From assembly GCF_030867145.1 (NCBI RefSeq), contig NC_134414.1:21098518-21162517 (forward strand): 64,000 nt of DNA. Direction: 5' to 3'. Source of the DNA: Opisthocomus hoazin (Eukaryota > Chordata > Aves > Opisthocomiformes > Opisthocomidae). Shown piece by piece: positions 22,726 to 35,125 of this stretch (its first letter is position 1; every line of letters begins with the position of its first letter). A model generated the notes under the pieces. That model saw nothing but the letters and a program-made list of their open reading frames with translations, searched no databases and was not told the DNA's origin. A program made the position numbers and the translations under genes.

Positions 22726-23869
22726 GACATGGCAACTACAACATCCTTGTGCTTCCATGTTACAAAAAGCTAAATTCATTTGGCACGGAAATAACAGAGT
22801 GGCTACACGAGAAGTCTTAAAAACGTTGCCATTTTACATAGCTTAATGTTAGTTTATCCAGTCTATAAAGGGGAAGAGGAAACATGCAATATGCAATGAG
22901 TGTTTTTTTAAAAAAAAGAGTCTCATTCCTAAATTTCTCTATCAGCCAAAATAGTGATAAGGGAAACTCTGTAGTGTCCTTTGACCCACATTGACTTCAA
23001 TAGGATAAAATGATCACTATACACTTCTGCTAACACATTTTAAAACTCTGGTACAGAAAGATGGGATGCGAGAAAACTACCAACCTTCAACATGTCCCCT
23101 TCTTACTTGCTTGGCAAAACTAGGAAGCACACAGTGCAGCAGGATCACCCCACACTTGGGAAGTCACTGAAGGGAGATTCTAGTGCCTAGAAATGGTTCC
23201 ACAACTGTGCAAGGGAGACACCCAGACTCTATATTAACTGAAATACTCTCTGTCTTCCTACTTGGCATCGAGACAAGACATCACTACCGCGCAAGCCTCA
23301 GGCTATTCAGACCATTTTCCCCACTATTTTTTTTTCTGAAAGTATCTCTGCCCAGTAAGATTTGGCTCCTGCTTACTTTGGCCTTCCATCTCTTCAAAGC
23401 CCATCATCATAACCTCATACTTTTTCCATACTCTGTCCTTCTTTTACACTTTTCTTTCCATACAGTTACCCCCCTCTCCTTAAACTTCAAAACAACCCAT
23501 GTCATCTTGATGTGCCATTTACTATTTTATCATTCACTCTGCCTACAAGTTACAAGAACCAGCAACTTACTGCACAAGTACCAAACACAGCACATAAGCA
23601 GATTTTGAACAAAATGCCTCAGGATTAGCAGAGATCTCCAAGTCACAACTCTACCAAAGCACCCACGAGTGGGAGCCTCCTAGTTCTCGGCTACCACTAC
23701 AGCCAAGCATAACTAAGCAAGTAATATCCTGGCTCCACGAAAACAGGCTGTCCCATGGTTGATCAAGTTATTACTACTCAATGACCAGAGTGTTGTAATG
23801 GAGGTGTAGCGACACTTTCAGAAAGACAGGCCAGAAAGAGAAGGAGGCAGAGTTGCTTTTATGTCTAAT
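22726..23869. other. CWF19L2 intron 1, no gene seen
   Basis: Intronic DNA after the CR1 3' end. A 141-codon open frame at 23,183-23,608 is pyrimidine-rich and gives a low-complexity Leu/Phe/His product without domains. Confidence 0.5.
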
Positions 23870-24010
23870 TTAAGGAAAAGCTGAGGGCTGGGACAGTTTA
23901 ACCTAAAGAAGAGAAGGCTAGGGAGTGTGGGTGGTGTCACAAACGTATAAAAATATCTGAAGAGAAGGTGTAAAAAAGACTGACCCTGGCTCACTCTTTT
24001 CAAAGGTGTA
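23870..24010 (+). mobile_element. Old CR1 fragment
   Basis: Diverged match to the CR1 segment around AAGAAGAGAAGGCT...TATAAAAATATCTGAAG...CTCTTTTCA, lying directly upstream of a younger copy of the same region at 24,055. Weak but colinear. Confidence 0.55.
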
Positions 24011-24054
24011 AGCACATAAACACATTATACTGTGTGCTTATAAGTGATTCTGTA

Positions 24055-24385
24055 TGTTTATAACTATCTGAAGGGTGGGTGTCAGGAGGATGGAGCCAAA
24101 CTCTTTTCACTGGTGCCCAGTGACAGGACAAGGGGCAATGGGCACAAACTGAGGCACAGGAAGTTCCGTCTGAACATGAGGAAGAACTTCTTCCCTCTGA
24201 GGGTGACAGAGCACTGGAACAGGCTGCCCAGGGAGGTTGTGGAGTCTCCTTCTCTGGAGATATTCAAGACCCGCCTGGACAAGGTCCTGTGCAGCCTGCT
24301 GTAGGTGACCCTGCTTCGGCAGGGGGGTTGGACTAGATGACCCACAGAGGTCCCTTCCAACCCCTACCATTCTGTGATTCTGTGA
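24055..24385 (+). mobile_element. CR1 LINE 3' end, young copy
   Basis: Starts TATAACTATCTGAAGGGTGG and runs to the 3' terminus CATTCTGTGATTCTGTGA. The ORF2 C-terminal frame (about 24,044-24,304; ...[20 protein letters not shown]) is open. Very similar by eye to 53,655-53,980. It ends about 100 bp before the CWF19L2 CpG island. Confidence 0.92.
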
Positions 24386-24698
24386 ATGAAACACCAAGAG
24401 ACTCAACACCACTACAAGTGGCAAAACACATGAATTCAGGTGGCTATCACTCAAAAAAAAAAGTTCGCGGTTGCCTTCTGCCGCTCCCGGCAGCGCAGCC
24501 CAGCTCCCCTCGGGGCAGAAGGGGCTCTCCCCAGGGCGTCCCCCTCCTCCAGCTGCCGCCAGCGGGTGAGAGGCCGCGGCCAGGGCCGCCCTCCGTAGCC
24601 CACCGACGCCGCGCAAGGCGAGGCCTCCCCAACACCCGTCCCGGGGAGGTGAGGGGACTCAACGGCCACCGGAGTAAACGCCAGGCCGGGCACCCCAC

Positions 24699-24764
24699 CT
24701 GATCCAGCAGCCGCTGCTCCGTGCGCTCCGCCAAGCCCCGCTCGCTCTCAAACCCGGACGCCAT
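24699..24764 (-). CDS. CWF19L2: CWF19L2-like, coding exon 1 with start codon
   Basis: First coding exon: ATG at 24,764-24,762 on the minus strand, 22 codons (MASGFESERGLAERTEQR...), then a GTGGGG donor at 24,698. The start lies in a CpG island, and the frame joins exon 2 in phase 0. A second in-frame ATG ten codons upstream (24,794) is possible, but the chosen ATG has G at -3 and G at +4, giving the better initiation context, and the residues from FES onward resemble the family N-terminus as I know it. The segment between the start and exon 2 looks a few residues shorter than in mammals. Exon 1 is only 0.5 kb from the antisense LTR/CR1 block at 25.0-26.6 kb. Confidence 0.75.
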
Positions 24765-24885
24765 TTCCAATCGCCGCCGGAAACTGAGAGTCATGATGCA
24801 AACCCCGCCGTACGGCGAGGCCGGGGGAATGTCGTAAATAGCGTCCCTGGCAACGGCGAGCGGGGCGGGGCGCTTCCTTCGCTTC

Positions 24886-24941
24886 GCCCCGCCCCCGCCC
24901 GGCCCCGCTCCGGGCGGAGCGGAGCCGGGCGGGGGCGGGGC
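24886..24941. repeat. GC-rich inverted repeat (26-bp arms) in the CpG island
   Basis: Left arm 24,886-24,911 and right arm 24,916-24,941 are reverse complements with one mismatch in 26, separated by GGGC. The arms are built of GC-box units, and weaker complementarity continues some bases outward. The right arm also has G-runs that could form a quadruplex. Confidence 0.85.
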
Positions 24942-25034
24942 GGAGCGAGGGTGGCTCCTCCCAAGGGTGACGCCCCCTTTGCGGGCGGTTCGGTGGCGCG
25001 GTGCAGTTGTGGACCTTCAACACCCAGCTAGCCC

Positions 25035-25253
25035 AGCCCTCCCGCGGTGAGAAGGGACATCTGCAGCCGGAGCAGGTTGCTCAGAGCCCCGTCCGACCTG
25101 GCCTTGGATGTTTCCAGGGATGGGGCATCTGCCACCTCTCTGGGCAACCTGTGCCGGTGTTTCACCACCCTCATCGCAAAAAAATTCGTTATCTAGCGTA
25201 AATCTGCCCTCGTTTAGTTTAAAACCATTAATCCTTGTCCTATCGCATCAGGC
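25035..25253 (-). mobile_element. CR1 LINE 3' part, left half of an interrupted copy
   Basis: Antisense CR1 (GGTTGCTCAGAGCCCCGTCC, CTCTGGGCAACCTGTGCCGG). It is cut at CAGGC by the LTR at 25,254 and continues beyond it at 26,416. Its 3' end abuts the CpG island. Confidence 0.88.
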
Positions 25254-26415
25254 TGGCTTGGTTTGGCTTGGATGAATGCCAGGTGCCCACCAAAACCGCT
25301 CTGTCACTGCCTCTCCTCAGCTGGACAGGGGAGAGGAAATATGATGAAAGGCTCAAGGATCGAGACAAGGACAGGGAGAGATCACTCACAAGTTACCATC
25401 ACAGGCAAAACAGACTGAACTTGGGGAGAAAAGGGAGTTGAATACATCACCAGTCAAATCAGAGTGGGATAATGGAAAATAAAACCAAATCTTAAAACAC
25501 CCTCCCCCCACCCCTCCCTTCTTCCCAGGCACAACTTCACTCCCGTTTCTCTCCCTCCTCCCCCCGAGCAGCACAGGGGGACGGGGAATGGGGGTTGTGG
25601 TCAGTTCATCACACGTTGTCTCTGCTGCTCCTTCCTCTGCACAGGGAGAACTCCTTACACTCTGCCCCTGATTCAGCATGGGATCCATCCCACGGGAGAC
25701 AGTGCTCTACAGACTTCTCCAACGTGAGTCCTTCCCACGGGCTGCAGCTCTTCACAAACTGCCCCAGCGTGGGTCCCTCCCACGGAAGCGCAGTCCTTCA
25801 GGAACAGGCTGCTCCAGTGTGGGACCCCCACGGGCTCACGAGTCCTGCCAGCAGACCTGCTCTGGCGTGGGCTCCTCTCTCCATGGATCCGCAGGTCCTG
25901 CCAGGAGCCTGCTCCAGCACGGGCTTTCCATGGGGTCAAAGCCTTCTTCAAGGCACATCCACCTGCTCCAGCGTGGGGTCCCTTCCACGGGCTACAGGTG
26001 GAGATCTGATCCACCGTGGACCTCCATGGGCTGCAGGGGGACAGCCTGCCTTACCATGGTCTTCATCACAGGCTGGAAGGCAAGGCTGTCTGCTCCGACA
26101 TTTCGGGCACCTCCTCCCCCCTCCTTCTTCACTGACCTTGGTGTCTGCAGAGTTGTTTCTCTCACACTGTCACATCGTCTCACTCCCCTCTATACACTGC
26201 CATTTCTCCTGCAGAGTTTTTTTTCCGTTTCTTAAATATGTGATCACAGAGGCTCTACCACCATCACTGATTGGCTTGGCCTTGGCCAGCAGCGGGTCCA
26301 TCTTAGAGCCGGCTGGCACTGGCTTTATCAGACATGGTCCCTTCTCATAGCTTCTCACAGAAGCCACCGCTATAGCCCCCCTGCTACCAAAACCTTGCCA
26401 TGCAAACCCGTAACA
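25254..26415 (-). mobile_element. Avian ERVL-type solo LTR, minus orientation, nested in CR1
   Basis: 1,162 bp; on the minus strand it starts TGTTACGGGTTTGCATGGC and ends in CCAAGCCA. Flanked by a perfect 5-bp duplication CAGGC (25,249-25,253 and 26,416-26,420), and the two flanking CR1 halves are colinear, so the insertion boundaries are secure. Same family as 16,033-17,134. The position matching the AATAAA of the other copy has decayed. Confidence 0.92.
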
Positions 26416-26610
26416 CAGGCCCTGCTAAAAAGCCTGTCCCCATCTTCTTTAGAAGCCCCTTTTAAGTACTGGAAGGCTGCTCGAAGGTCTCCCCGCAGCC
26501 TTCTCTCCTCCAGGCTGAACAACCCCAACTCTCTCAGCCTTTCCTCATAGGAGAGGTGCTCCAGCCCCCGGATCATTTTCGTGGCCTTCTCTGGACCCGC
26601 TCCAGTGGGT
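26416..26610 (-). mobile_element. CR1 LINE, right half of the interrupted copy
   Basis: Continuation of the antisense CR1 split by the LTR: GCCTTCTCTCCTCCAGGCTG, CTCTCAGCCTTTCCTCATAG, GCCTTCTCTGGACCCGCTCC. 5'-truncated near 26,610. Confidence 0.88.
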
Positions 26611-29600
26611 CCATCTCAGGTGAAGAAAATGTTTATCTGAGACATAAATTCTTTGGGATGAGATCAGAGCATTATTACTGTGCCTGACACCAAATGTGTT
26701 CACAGTTGCCAGGTAAGAACATGATTTATGGAAAGGTCTCAGCAAAGTGCTGCAGTAATTTGTTAGCTATTTGCATGGGATGGTATGCGTTCAAAGTGAT
26801 AACAGTAATTTAATCATCATCTCTGTGGTGGTATTAAATGTGTAAATTGTATTTGCACTGTTGTTCAATTTACAGTATGACAGTTAACAACACCTCAAGA
26901 AAAACCCGTTGTGGGTCACGGCTAGGTAGAGAACGATAACTGATAAGAGCTCCACAGGCACCATTTGGCAAAGCGGCACATGAACCCCCTTTGGGGAGCC
27001 ATTTACAAAGCAAAGAGATGGATACAGAAGATGTTCCAGCAGGACTGACTACCGCTGTGCCCAGTCCTTAGCTGTACGCAGCGAAGTACGCTGGTTGAGA
27101 GAGGAGAAGCAAGAAAAGCGCATGTTTGGCCCAGTAAGGAAAATCTCTTCTCTGATCATGATGTGCTCTTCTTACCAACAAACCGGTTTCTTTCCATCCC
27201 AGTGTCACCACTTGCTCCAGGGAGCCTGCCCAGCATCTCAGGTGGGTGCTCCCTCATTCGCTCAGCACACAGCCAGGCGTATTGGCTGAACCGATTGATA
27301 TTAAACCCAAACAGCAACTCGACAGGCCAAGAGCTGACCCGACTAGTTGTGACCAAATCAGTTTAGGAAATGTTTGGAATTGCTGGGGGAGAACAGAAAG
27401 CCTGGCAGCGGTCGCAGAGCGTGAGTAGTGGCAGCTGGGGGTGATTTCTTCAGCCAGTACAGGAGCGAGAACAGGGAATGTGCTTTCAACAGCGGGAAGT
27501 TACAGAGAAGAGAACTCCAAGCAGGGTGTGAGCATCTGCAGCATTTGGTGTTTTTCTTGGTATGTGTAACCCTCCGCATCATTAATAAGGCAGTACTGTA
27601 AATTTTCATTTAAAGACACATTTACAGTACTCCTGGTTTTAGGAGGGAAACAATGATGCAAGTACACTCTAGAATCCTAAAAACTGAAGAACAATAAAAA
27701 CTAGGAAGCTATTTTAGAAATATGACCATTCTGCTGTTGGGGTTTTTGAAAGCTGACTTTAATTTTGAAGTCAGCAGTTAGGGAAAGGATGACACAATGT
27801 AATCTTATTTCCTCTCCTCATCCAAGAAAAGGATTTTCTCAGAGGAAGCACGCGAAACCAAAAGTTTAGTCTTAGTTCTTTCAAGATATTAGTGTGCTTG
27901 AGAGCTCCTTATATGCTCAGAAATCTCCTGTGAGCTAGAGAAGTCATCCTTGGTACACCACTCTTAATGCTCAGCTGGACACCTCTGTTTAATCATCTCA
28001 TTCTCAGTGCCAAAATTAAACAGGCGAATGAAACAATAATGCTTCGGAGATACTGATCTTTGCTGAACTCCCACAGGGAGGTGCTGACCTTGCAGAGTGA
28101 TTATTATTTCCCATTTAATGGCACATTTTACACTTCCTCTGAAAGATGCTGGTGAGTCTCCAATGGACCGGTGTTACAAACCTCCATGCTGCTAACCTTC
28201 ACGGCTTGCCTTCAGCACACTGCTTGGTGTTTCATTTCAATGTGAAAAAGGTTAAAAAAAATTCTCTCTGCTCAGTGTGATCCTGTGCAGTTGTCGTTAA
28301 GCGAAAGGCAATGTTTCACTAGGGAAAGGGGGTTCTTTACTCTGAGAATATGAAACTTCTTTCCTGCAGTGCCGCTGGAGAGAGTTTCTTACCTCAATTT
28401 TAACAACACATTTTGAAGTCTTCATACTAAAGAAGCACAATATCCAGCTGGATACTAGGGAGAGGACAGAGAAGGGGTACACCCAAGTCGAAATGTACTT
28501 CGTTTCAGTTAATTCTCGTTCGGTTCATTTTTAAAACCACATGGTTTTCACGTGCCGCTGGTGATGCTGAGCAGTCATTTACATTCGATCCTGGGAATTT
28601 TCAGCGACTTGTCTAAGAAATAAAAATGTTAGTCCTGGGAGAAATTGCAGGGGGGGCAAACAAAGACTGATGCAATTATGGGCAAAAGCATATTTCTTTC
28701 ATAGAAATTTCATTATGTTTCCTCAGGAGAAAATTAAAGCAACTGTGTCTAAACTTGGTGCCATAAAATGACAGAACACTTTGCCCAAAAATCAATGCAG
28801 TAGCAATGCCCGGGTTATTCGCTGCTTGTGCCTGAACTGTGCAGTGAGCACCTGAATTGAAAAAACAGACAGTTCTCTACTGTCCATCAAAAAGAGCTCT
28901 CCTGGCAGCAATGAAAGAACCCCTGCAACACGGAGGATGCTGACAGCCTGCCTTGGACACAAGAGCTCAGTTTGCAATGAAAACAAACGAGGAGACCGCA
29001 GCGGATCGAAGAATGATTCACCCATTGCTCCATATTCGATAGCAAATTGTGTGTTGTCTGCCCCTGAGAGAGAGTTATTTTGTTAATTTGCTCAGCTCTT
29101 TTGAAAACAAGCGATCTTTTCAGCCGTAGTTCGGCAGACCAGGGGGATGGGGCTTACAAACATCCATTTCCCCTCTCCCCACCTCACCTTCATGACTGCA
29201 GTAAAGAGAATCAGTCATCTGGGAAATTCTTTAGTGACAACTACTACTAAGAAATGTTTTGTGAAGAAGCTGTTACACAGGTGAAATGAGAACTAATGCA
29301 GTTCATTTCCTGTGGGGCTTTTGCATGCTTTTTCTTCCTTTGAGAAGTTGAAAACAAAGACTTTAATCAGACAGGAAGCTCACAGCAGTGATAACGCCCA
29401 TCCTGTCCTTGATTGCCCCAGTCTGGTAACAGACCTTTTTAGAAATTATTTCTTTGAGAGAAATGGGTAAGTCTTTTCCTGGTGCCTGCTCGACTTGGAG
29501 AGGTCCAGAGGTGCATGTGTCAGGGAGCTTCAAATCAGCTGCTGTCAAACTGGGACATAAATACTGACTCAGGTCACCTGGCCGGGGCAGGAATTAAAAC

Positions 29601-32600
29601 CCTGGGGCTTTAGCTTGTCCACCCTTACGCATCAGACCAGCGCAATAATAACTCCAACAATCTCGGGCAGAGCTTCAATGCAGCGCAATAGGTTGGTTTT
29701 GTTTCTAAAGTGAGCTTAAAGTGTATTTTTGCTTTTTAAAGCTAGGTCAGTTCCAGAAGCCAGGTTGCAGCCTAGTCCCACAGACAGTTTTATCAGCCCG
29801 TTAGTTACAAGAGCAGCAGCACCTTAAGCTGATATTGCAGACACTCTGTACAGAGAAACCACAGCATCTGGCTGCTCCAGAGACCTTGTCTCTGCCCTTT
29901 TCTCCTGCAATGCTGTTGCTCAGTCCCACGCACACTCACGTGGGCAGCACCCAGCAAACTAACAGAAGCTGCTGCAACACTCCCAGCTGGGCTTGGCACA
30001 TGGACTATTGTAGGAGAGTCTCCTCCTTTCATTGCAATAGAAAATCAAACAACACACGGGGATGGGAGTATGTCTTTTGCTAATGAAATGGTGAACGGTC
30101 ATGGAAAGGAAAATTGTTGAGACCAGTGAGGCCTTGCTCCGTGGAAAGGGCTCCAAGGCACTACAACACTGTAATGATAATTGTGAAGAGAACTTGACTG
30201 CCACAGAGAGTGTCCATAATTGTCTCTTTTGGGAGAGGCTTGAACAATTTACTTCTCTCCAATTTTCACTCCACAATTCCTGAAATTGCTTTTCATTTTT
30301 CTTTATTTTACAGTACTGTCTTAAGAGGCAAGGGTAATTTCACATCCAATTCTTGTCTCAGCCCTTGACCCAGAAATAGCTGTAAATACCGAGTAATGTG
30401 CCTGACAGCCCAAGCCACTGTCTTTGTCATTGTTCTTGACAGCACACCCTCTGCGGAGTGCAACGCTACCAGCTTGTCTTGCCACTCCCCTCATTTTTAA
30501 GCACAAATGCGCCTCCAGGCCCCTGTTACTGCAAACACACAGGCAACACCAAGCAAGCATATCTTCAAGCAAATTTCACGGTGTTGGGTACCACCAAGTC
30601 GGAAAAGAGACCGTGCAGCAGGAGGACCTTGGATTTCTTTTAGTGTGTGCTTTGGCCTCTTCTGTCCTAGGAGTTTTGGAGTGGGAAAGACCAAACACAG
30701 TATCTTTCGTAGCCAAGATCCACTCGATACTTCTCCGTGATGTAGTTTCAAGCTCTCACCCTACCTGTGAGAAGCATCCTAGGGAGCTGCTGACACAGGC
30801 GGAGATACACACATCCCTGCAGGGTATCCCGCTTGCATGGTAGATTCAGAAAGGGGTCGGTCACACAGGAATAATGCCTTATTATAAGGCCTTTATGCCT
30901 TATAAAGCCAAGCCCATATCAGACAGGGTTGATGGGTGAGAAGTGATTTTCTCCTGCCTGCTCCCCCAGGAGACCACCTGGCATGTCGGCCTGGCCAAGT
31001 GGACTGACTCAGCTGAGGATTATTTGAGAAGAGCAGAGGTGAGGCAAGAGCTCTGGCCATCCTAACACTGCTCCTACTAGGGATCCTGGTGTGATAAATG
31101 CAACTGTGGCCTGCAAGCTGTCTCCATGTCTGTCAGGTTATGTAAAAGAAATAAGGGAGAACAGGAACAGTGCCATAGATTGCAGAATTATGTTTATTTA
31201 ATCTGCAAGGTATCAACAGAAGGAGACAGGTTAGTCACAGTAATTCCTCTAACTCAAAGCATACAGGTGAGCTAGATCTTCATAATCAGCATTCCTTCAT
31301 TAAAAGGAATTGGTGCAAATGTGTTTCACTACAGATCACCTTCTAATTTACATCCTTGGCACATACAGCCTGAGACCCAAGAAAAGTGCACGATAAACAA
31401 ACATGGGTTTTTTACTACCTCCTTAGTGGCACTGCCTCAGAGAGAAGGGTTAGAATCTTTTATAGTAAAAACAAGAAAGAAAACTCAAGCCCAGGTTCAA
31501 AAATGTGCCTCCTATAAGTTCTGCAAGGAAAGGTTCAGCTTTAATGACTGGCATGGTAAATCAGTGCTTTCACTGAACATGCTTGCAGTGCAGCATAAGG
31601 TGATACGGGCTAGAGATATCTTAGTATGCATTTCAGTCTCTTTTAATTTAATTTTAACTGAATACAGACAACGTGATGCTCTGACTCCCTTAGAGACTTT
31701 GTTCCTTTGTCTGAGGCTTAAGTTAACCTAGGTGAAGAGGAGACCATGTTACTTTGTGAGGAAGCAGAGGGGAAAGTACTGTAACAGTAGTTCTCCTCTG
31801 GTCTACATAACCACGAAACCCAGTCGAGCCCAGGGGCAGGATTCCTGCATCCCTCTCCCATCTTAGGTACCACCAGAAGCACTGGCTGCGCGTAGCCAGA
31901 AGCAGTAACCATTTGCTTTCTAACAGGAACCTGGCACGGTGACAGGGCTTCCCCTAGCCTCCACCATGGAGGCTTGAAACAGGCACTGCCTTTAGGCCCA
32001 CATGAAGGGTTAAGCGCTGCAGGTGATAGCCCTCTCTTGCCAGTGCCACAGGAGGTCTTAAACCAAACCACCTGCCAGAACCGGATCCCTTCTAATGCGC
32101 TATCGGAGGCTCTCTCTGCAAATCCCAGTTCACAAAGGCCAGAGTGGAGAGCTCGGATGCTAAAGGAGAGTCAAATTCCTTTCTCTTTAATCAAAAAAGT
32201 TATTAGACTGGTTGGAGGACTCAGAAATATTTCTTATGCTCTGAATATGGATGCTAGTTTCCAGTGTCTTTGCAGTAATTTAACTTCAAGGCAATTTGAG
32301 AGGAAGCAATCTGAAGGACGGGGAACCAAGCAATTGGGCCAGATGAAATATATTCTCTCATTCTGTTGGCCTGGTGAGAGGCAGTGATGAACTCCAAATA
32401 AAACATCCTCTGATCCTTCCTCAGAATATGGAATGCAGAGTGATGAAAGTGAGATGCGAAGTGAGTACCCGCGACAGAAATCGTTAGAATAGCAAAAAAA
32501 ATAAAAAGAGATAAGAAGCATTCCTCAAAGAAACCATCTCTCCTGAAGGGCATAACCCTTCGAGAAAAGGGTCATGTTAGAAACTGCTACAAACTGGTTC

Positions 32601-34747
32601 TTATGGTAAATTAAAAACAGCATGAGGCTAGTTACCACACAGGCTATTTACTAAGGGGCTTTATGTCAGAATTTCCCAGCCTGAGATGCCTAAAAAGAAT
32701 CTATTTTTCAGGAACCAAAAATTTCTATCAGAAAATCCATGTAGACCTAAAGCTTAATCATTACATTCTACAACTAATTCCTTTAAGCTCTATGGAAATG
32801 TGGTCTGGCTGTAGGACTCATCCAACAAGCGAGCAGGCAGCTTTTGGCCAGTGTCAAGGCTCGTGAGGAAGCCAGCCCCCAGCAGAGTGCAGACCGGTGA
32901 TGAGATGGCCTTCTCCAAGCCTCGAGGGTTTGCAACCCGCCCCGCCACCCCCCCACCCCTCCCACCCCCAATTCCTTCACACAGAGCCCTCCCCAGGATG
33001 GCAAATATCCTTTTAAAAGCCAGCACTTGGCTGAAAAAAAGAGCCATAGAAAGGAGATGGTTAGAAGTAAAAAAAAAAAAAAATGCAGATCCGTGAAAGA
33101 TTGCATAGTGTCCTGCAGTAAGGAGCAAATAATCTGAGGAGAGTATTTGAATGGGAAATATAAAGTATTAGGATTTTCAAGGGACTCAGGCACGGCATTA
33201 CTTGTGAGTCAAGGGATTATTTCAGTATTGGTATATTAGGAAATCTGATGTGTGTGAGAATTTAGAGGCCATGAGGCCAGAGAGAGGAAACATATATGTT
33301 AACAACAGTGAAAAGATGGACAGTGCACACAAACAAGGCCTCAGAAAGGAATGTTGTGCGCAGAAGATTGATTTAGAAAGGAAGAAACAGGGAAAGAAAA
33401 ACAGCAGACTTGTGTTGCTAGATTTAGAGAGAACAAAAGAACGTATTAAGACTATCTACTGTGCAAATCACTTTTGGAAAAAAAGCAAAAGCCAAGGGGA
33501 AAAAAAGAATGAACAACCTCTTCTCTGTTTCTCATCCCTGCCATCTTCAACTAGAGGAATAAGGCAGTGTGAAAAGCTAGGAAGCTTTGAAAAAGGGAAA
33601 CTGAAGGCAGAATTTGCCTTCCAATAGCAGGCGTGCAGGATTCACTAACAGAGCTTTAGAGACTGTCAGACTGCAACTTGAATGACCGCTGAATACTGCA
33701 AAGGATCCTGCCTCCGTGAGATAAATGCTTTAGCAGTTCCTTGGTTGAAAGTTTATACTTTGCATTCATCCAAGGGTATGAGAAGTCTGACATTAAGGAA
33801 TGATGCGTGTTTGAGCAGTTGAATGGGATGAGACATGTGCTTCTCCATCTTCTGCTCTGCACAAGGCATCAGATGAACTAGCTGGGGAGACAGGATGGCT
33901 CAGCAACACACTATGAGCTATTATTCATGTTAATAATTTCTAAACTGTCTAGGCCTTGGAATCACTATTTCAGTTTTGATCTAGATTCTGAACAAGACAT
34001 CACATGAAGAAGCATAAAAAAATTTACAGAAATACATATTTCACACTAACTTACTGTCTTATGCTTTGGTTCAGTAGTTTTCCTTTTAATTTACATTTCA
34101 GTAGGAATAGAAGACAAAGACACAGCTAAGAATAAATACATTGATATCATTAGTTGTTGAGATAAAAGTTTTATTTTCTTTTTATTTTTTATATAAAGGG
34201 CATTAGCTTTACAAGCAAAGTAAGCTTGCCATCATGTTAGAGTGATAATACAGAGTGTTTCTGCATTGGAAGGAGAAATTTACTAATATTGCAGTGACAC
34301 TTCTCCACCTTATTTGCTGGTGAATTGGAAATTGCTTGCCTTTGCTTTTGTAAAATCAAAGGAAAAACTACTGCTGTCATTGGGGTTGTTGTTTTGTAAT
34401 GGTAAAGCGTAGGCACATCCTGCTTAAGGGTGAAGAGACAAATTTCACCTCAGAGAGCTGTCTCTGACCTGGTCAGTGCCCAGATGTACCTCCATAAAGC
34501 TGCCTATATGGAGGGACTGCCTGCAGCGAGGTCCTGGTGACCTCAGACCTGTAAGTACCTCCCCTCCTCTCTCATGCTATGTCAGACCAGGCGCATCTAG
34601 TCCTGCTGGCTCAGCCTCCTTCCCCAGAGCCTCATCCAGGGCTCGCAGATGCCAGAGGGGCAATGCTCCATCAGCTCCTAGGAGGCTTCAGGGAAAGTCC
34701 TAAAATAAACTGCTTAGACCACTTTGTTTACTGGAAGCAAAGGGAAG
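26611..34747. other. Intergenic, no gene recognised
   Basis: Eight kilobases between the CWF19L2 promoter side and the next CR1. Contains short palindromic TA-rich motif near 30,873 (CCTTATTATAAGG) and a C/G-rich patch at 32,938-32,970. No open frame shows a known domain. The T-rich/CCTT area near 32,900 and A13 near 33,070 are simple sequence. Confidence 0.5.
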
Positions 34748-35125
34748 AATCATAGAACAGAATCATACAATCATTAAGATTGGAAAAGACCTTGAAGATC
34801 ATCAAGCCCAACCATCAGCTCAACACCACCATGCCTACTAAACCATGGCCCGAAGTGCCACATCTACGTGCTTTTTGAACACTTCCAGGGATGGTGACTC
34901 CACCACTTAACTGGGCAGCCTGTTCCAATGCCTGACCACTCTTTCAGTAAAGAAAGTTTTCCTAATATCCAATCTAAACCTCCCCTGATGCAACTTGAGG
35001 CTGTTGCCTCTCATCCTATCACTAGTTACCTGGGAGAAGAGACCAACACCTGCCTCACTACAACCTCCTTTCAGGTAGCTGTAGAGAGCAGTAAGGCCTC
35101 CCCTCAGCCTCCTCTTTTCCAGAAG
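34748..35125 (-). mobile_element. CR1 LINE 3' end, antisense
   Basis: AATCATAGAACAGAATCATA start (reverse of the CR1 3' repeat), then GAAAAGACCTTGAAGATCAT, CCTCTCATCCTATCACTAGT and CCTCCCCTCAGCCTCCTCTT. A different, older subfamily from the copy at 53 kb, judging by sequence. Confidence 0.88.

Larger units (their letters stand above)
24480..25010 (-). promoter_or_regulatory. CpG island / promoter of CWF19L2
   Basis: Dense CpG and G+C over about 530 bp, sharply different from the AT-rich surroundings. It contains repeated GC-boxes (GGGGCGGGGC type), an ATTGG (inverted CCAAT) on the minus strand just upstream of the chosen ATG, and exon 1 of CWF19L2. No TATA box is obvious, as expected for a housekeeping promoter. 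It may drive transcription both ways, but I see no plus-strand gene starting here. The right edge abuts CR1 sequence at about 25.03 kb. Confidence 0.75.

Noticed and set aside
24107..24616. 169-codon minus-strand frame across a CR1 and the CpG island
   Set aside because: Antisense reading of CR1 joined to GC-rich promoter DNA; stop-poor by composition.
25595..26350. 251-codon plus-strand frame between CR1 halves
   Set aside because: It is the reverse strand of the solo LTR and its minisatellite, not a gene.
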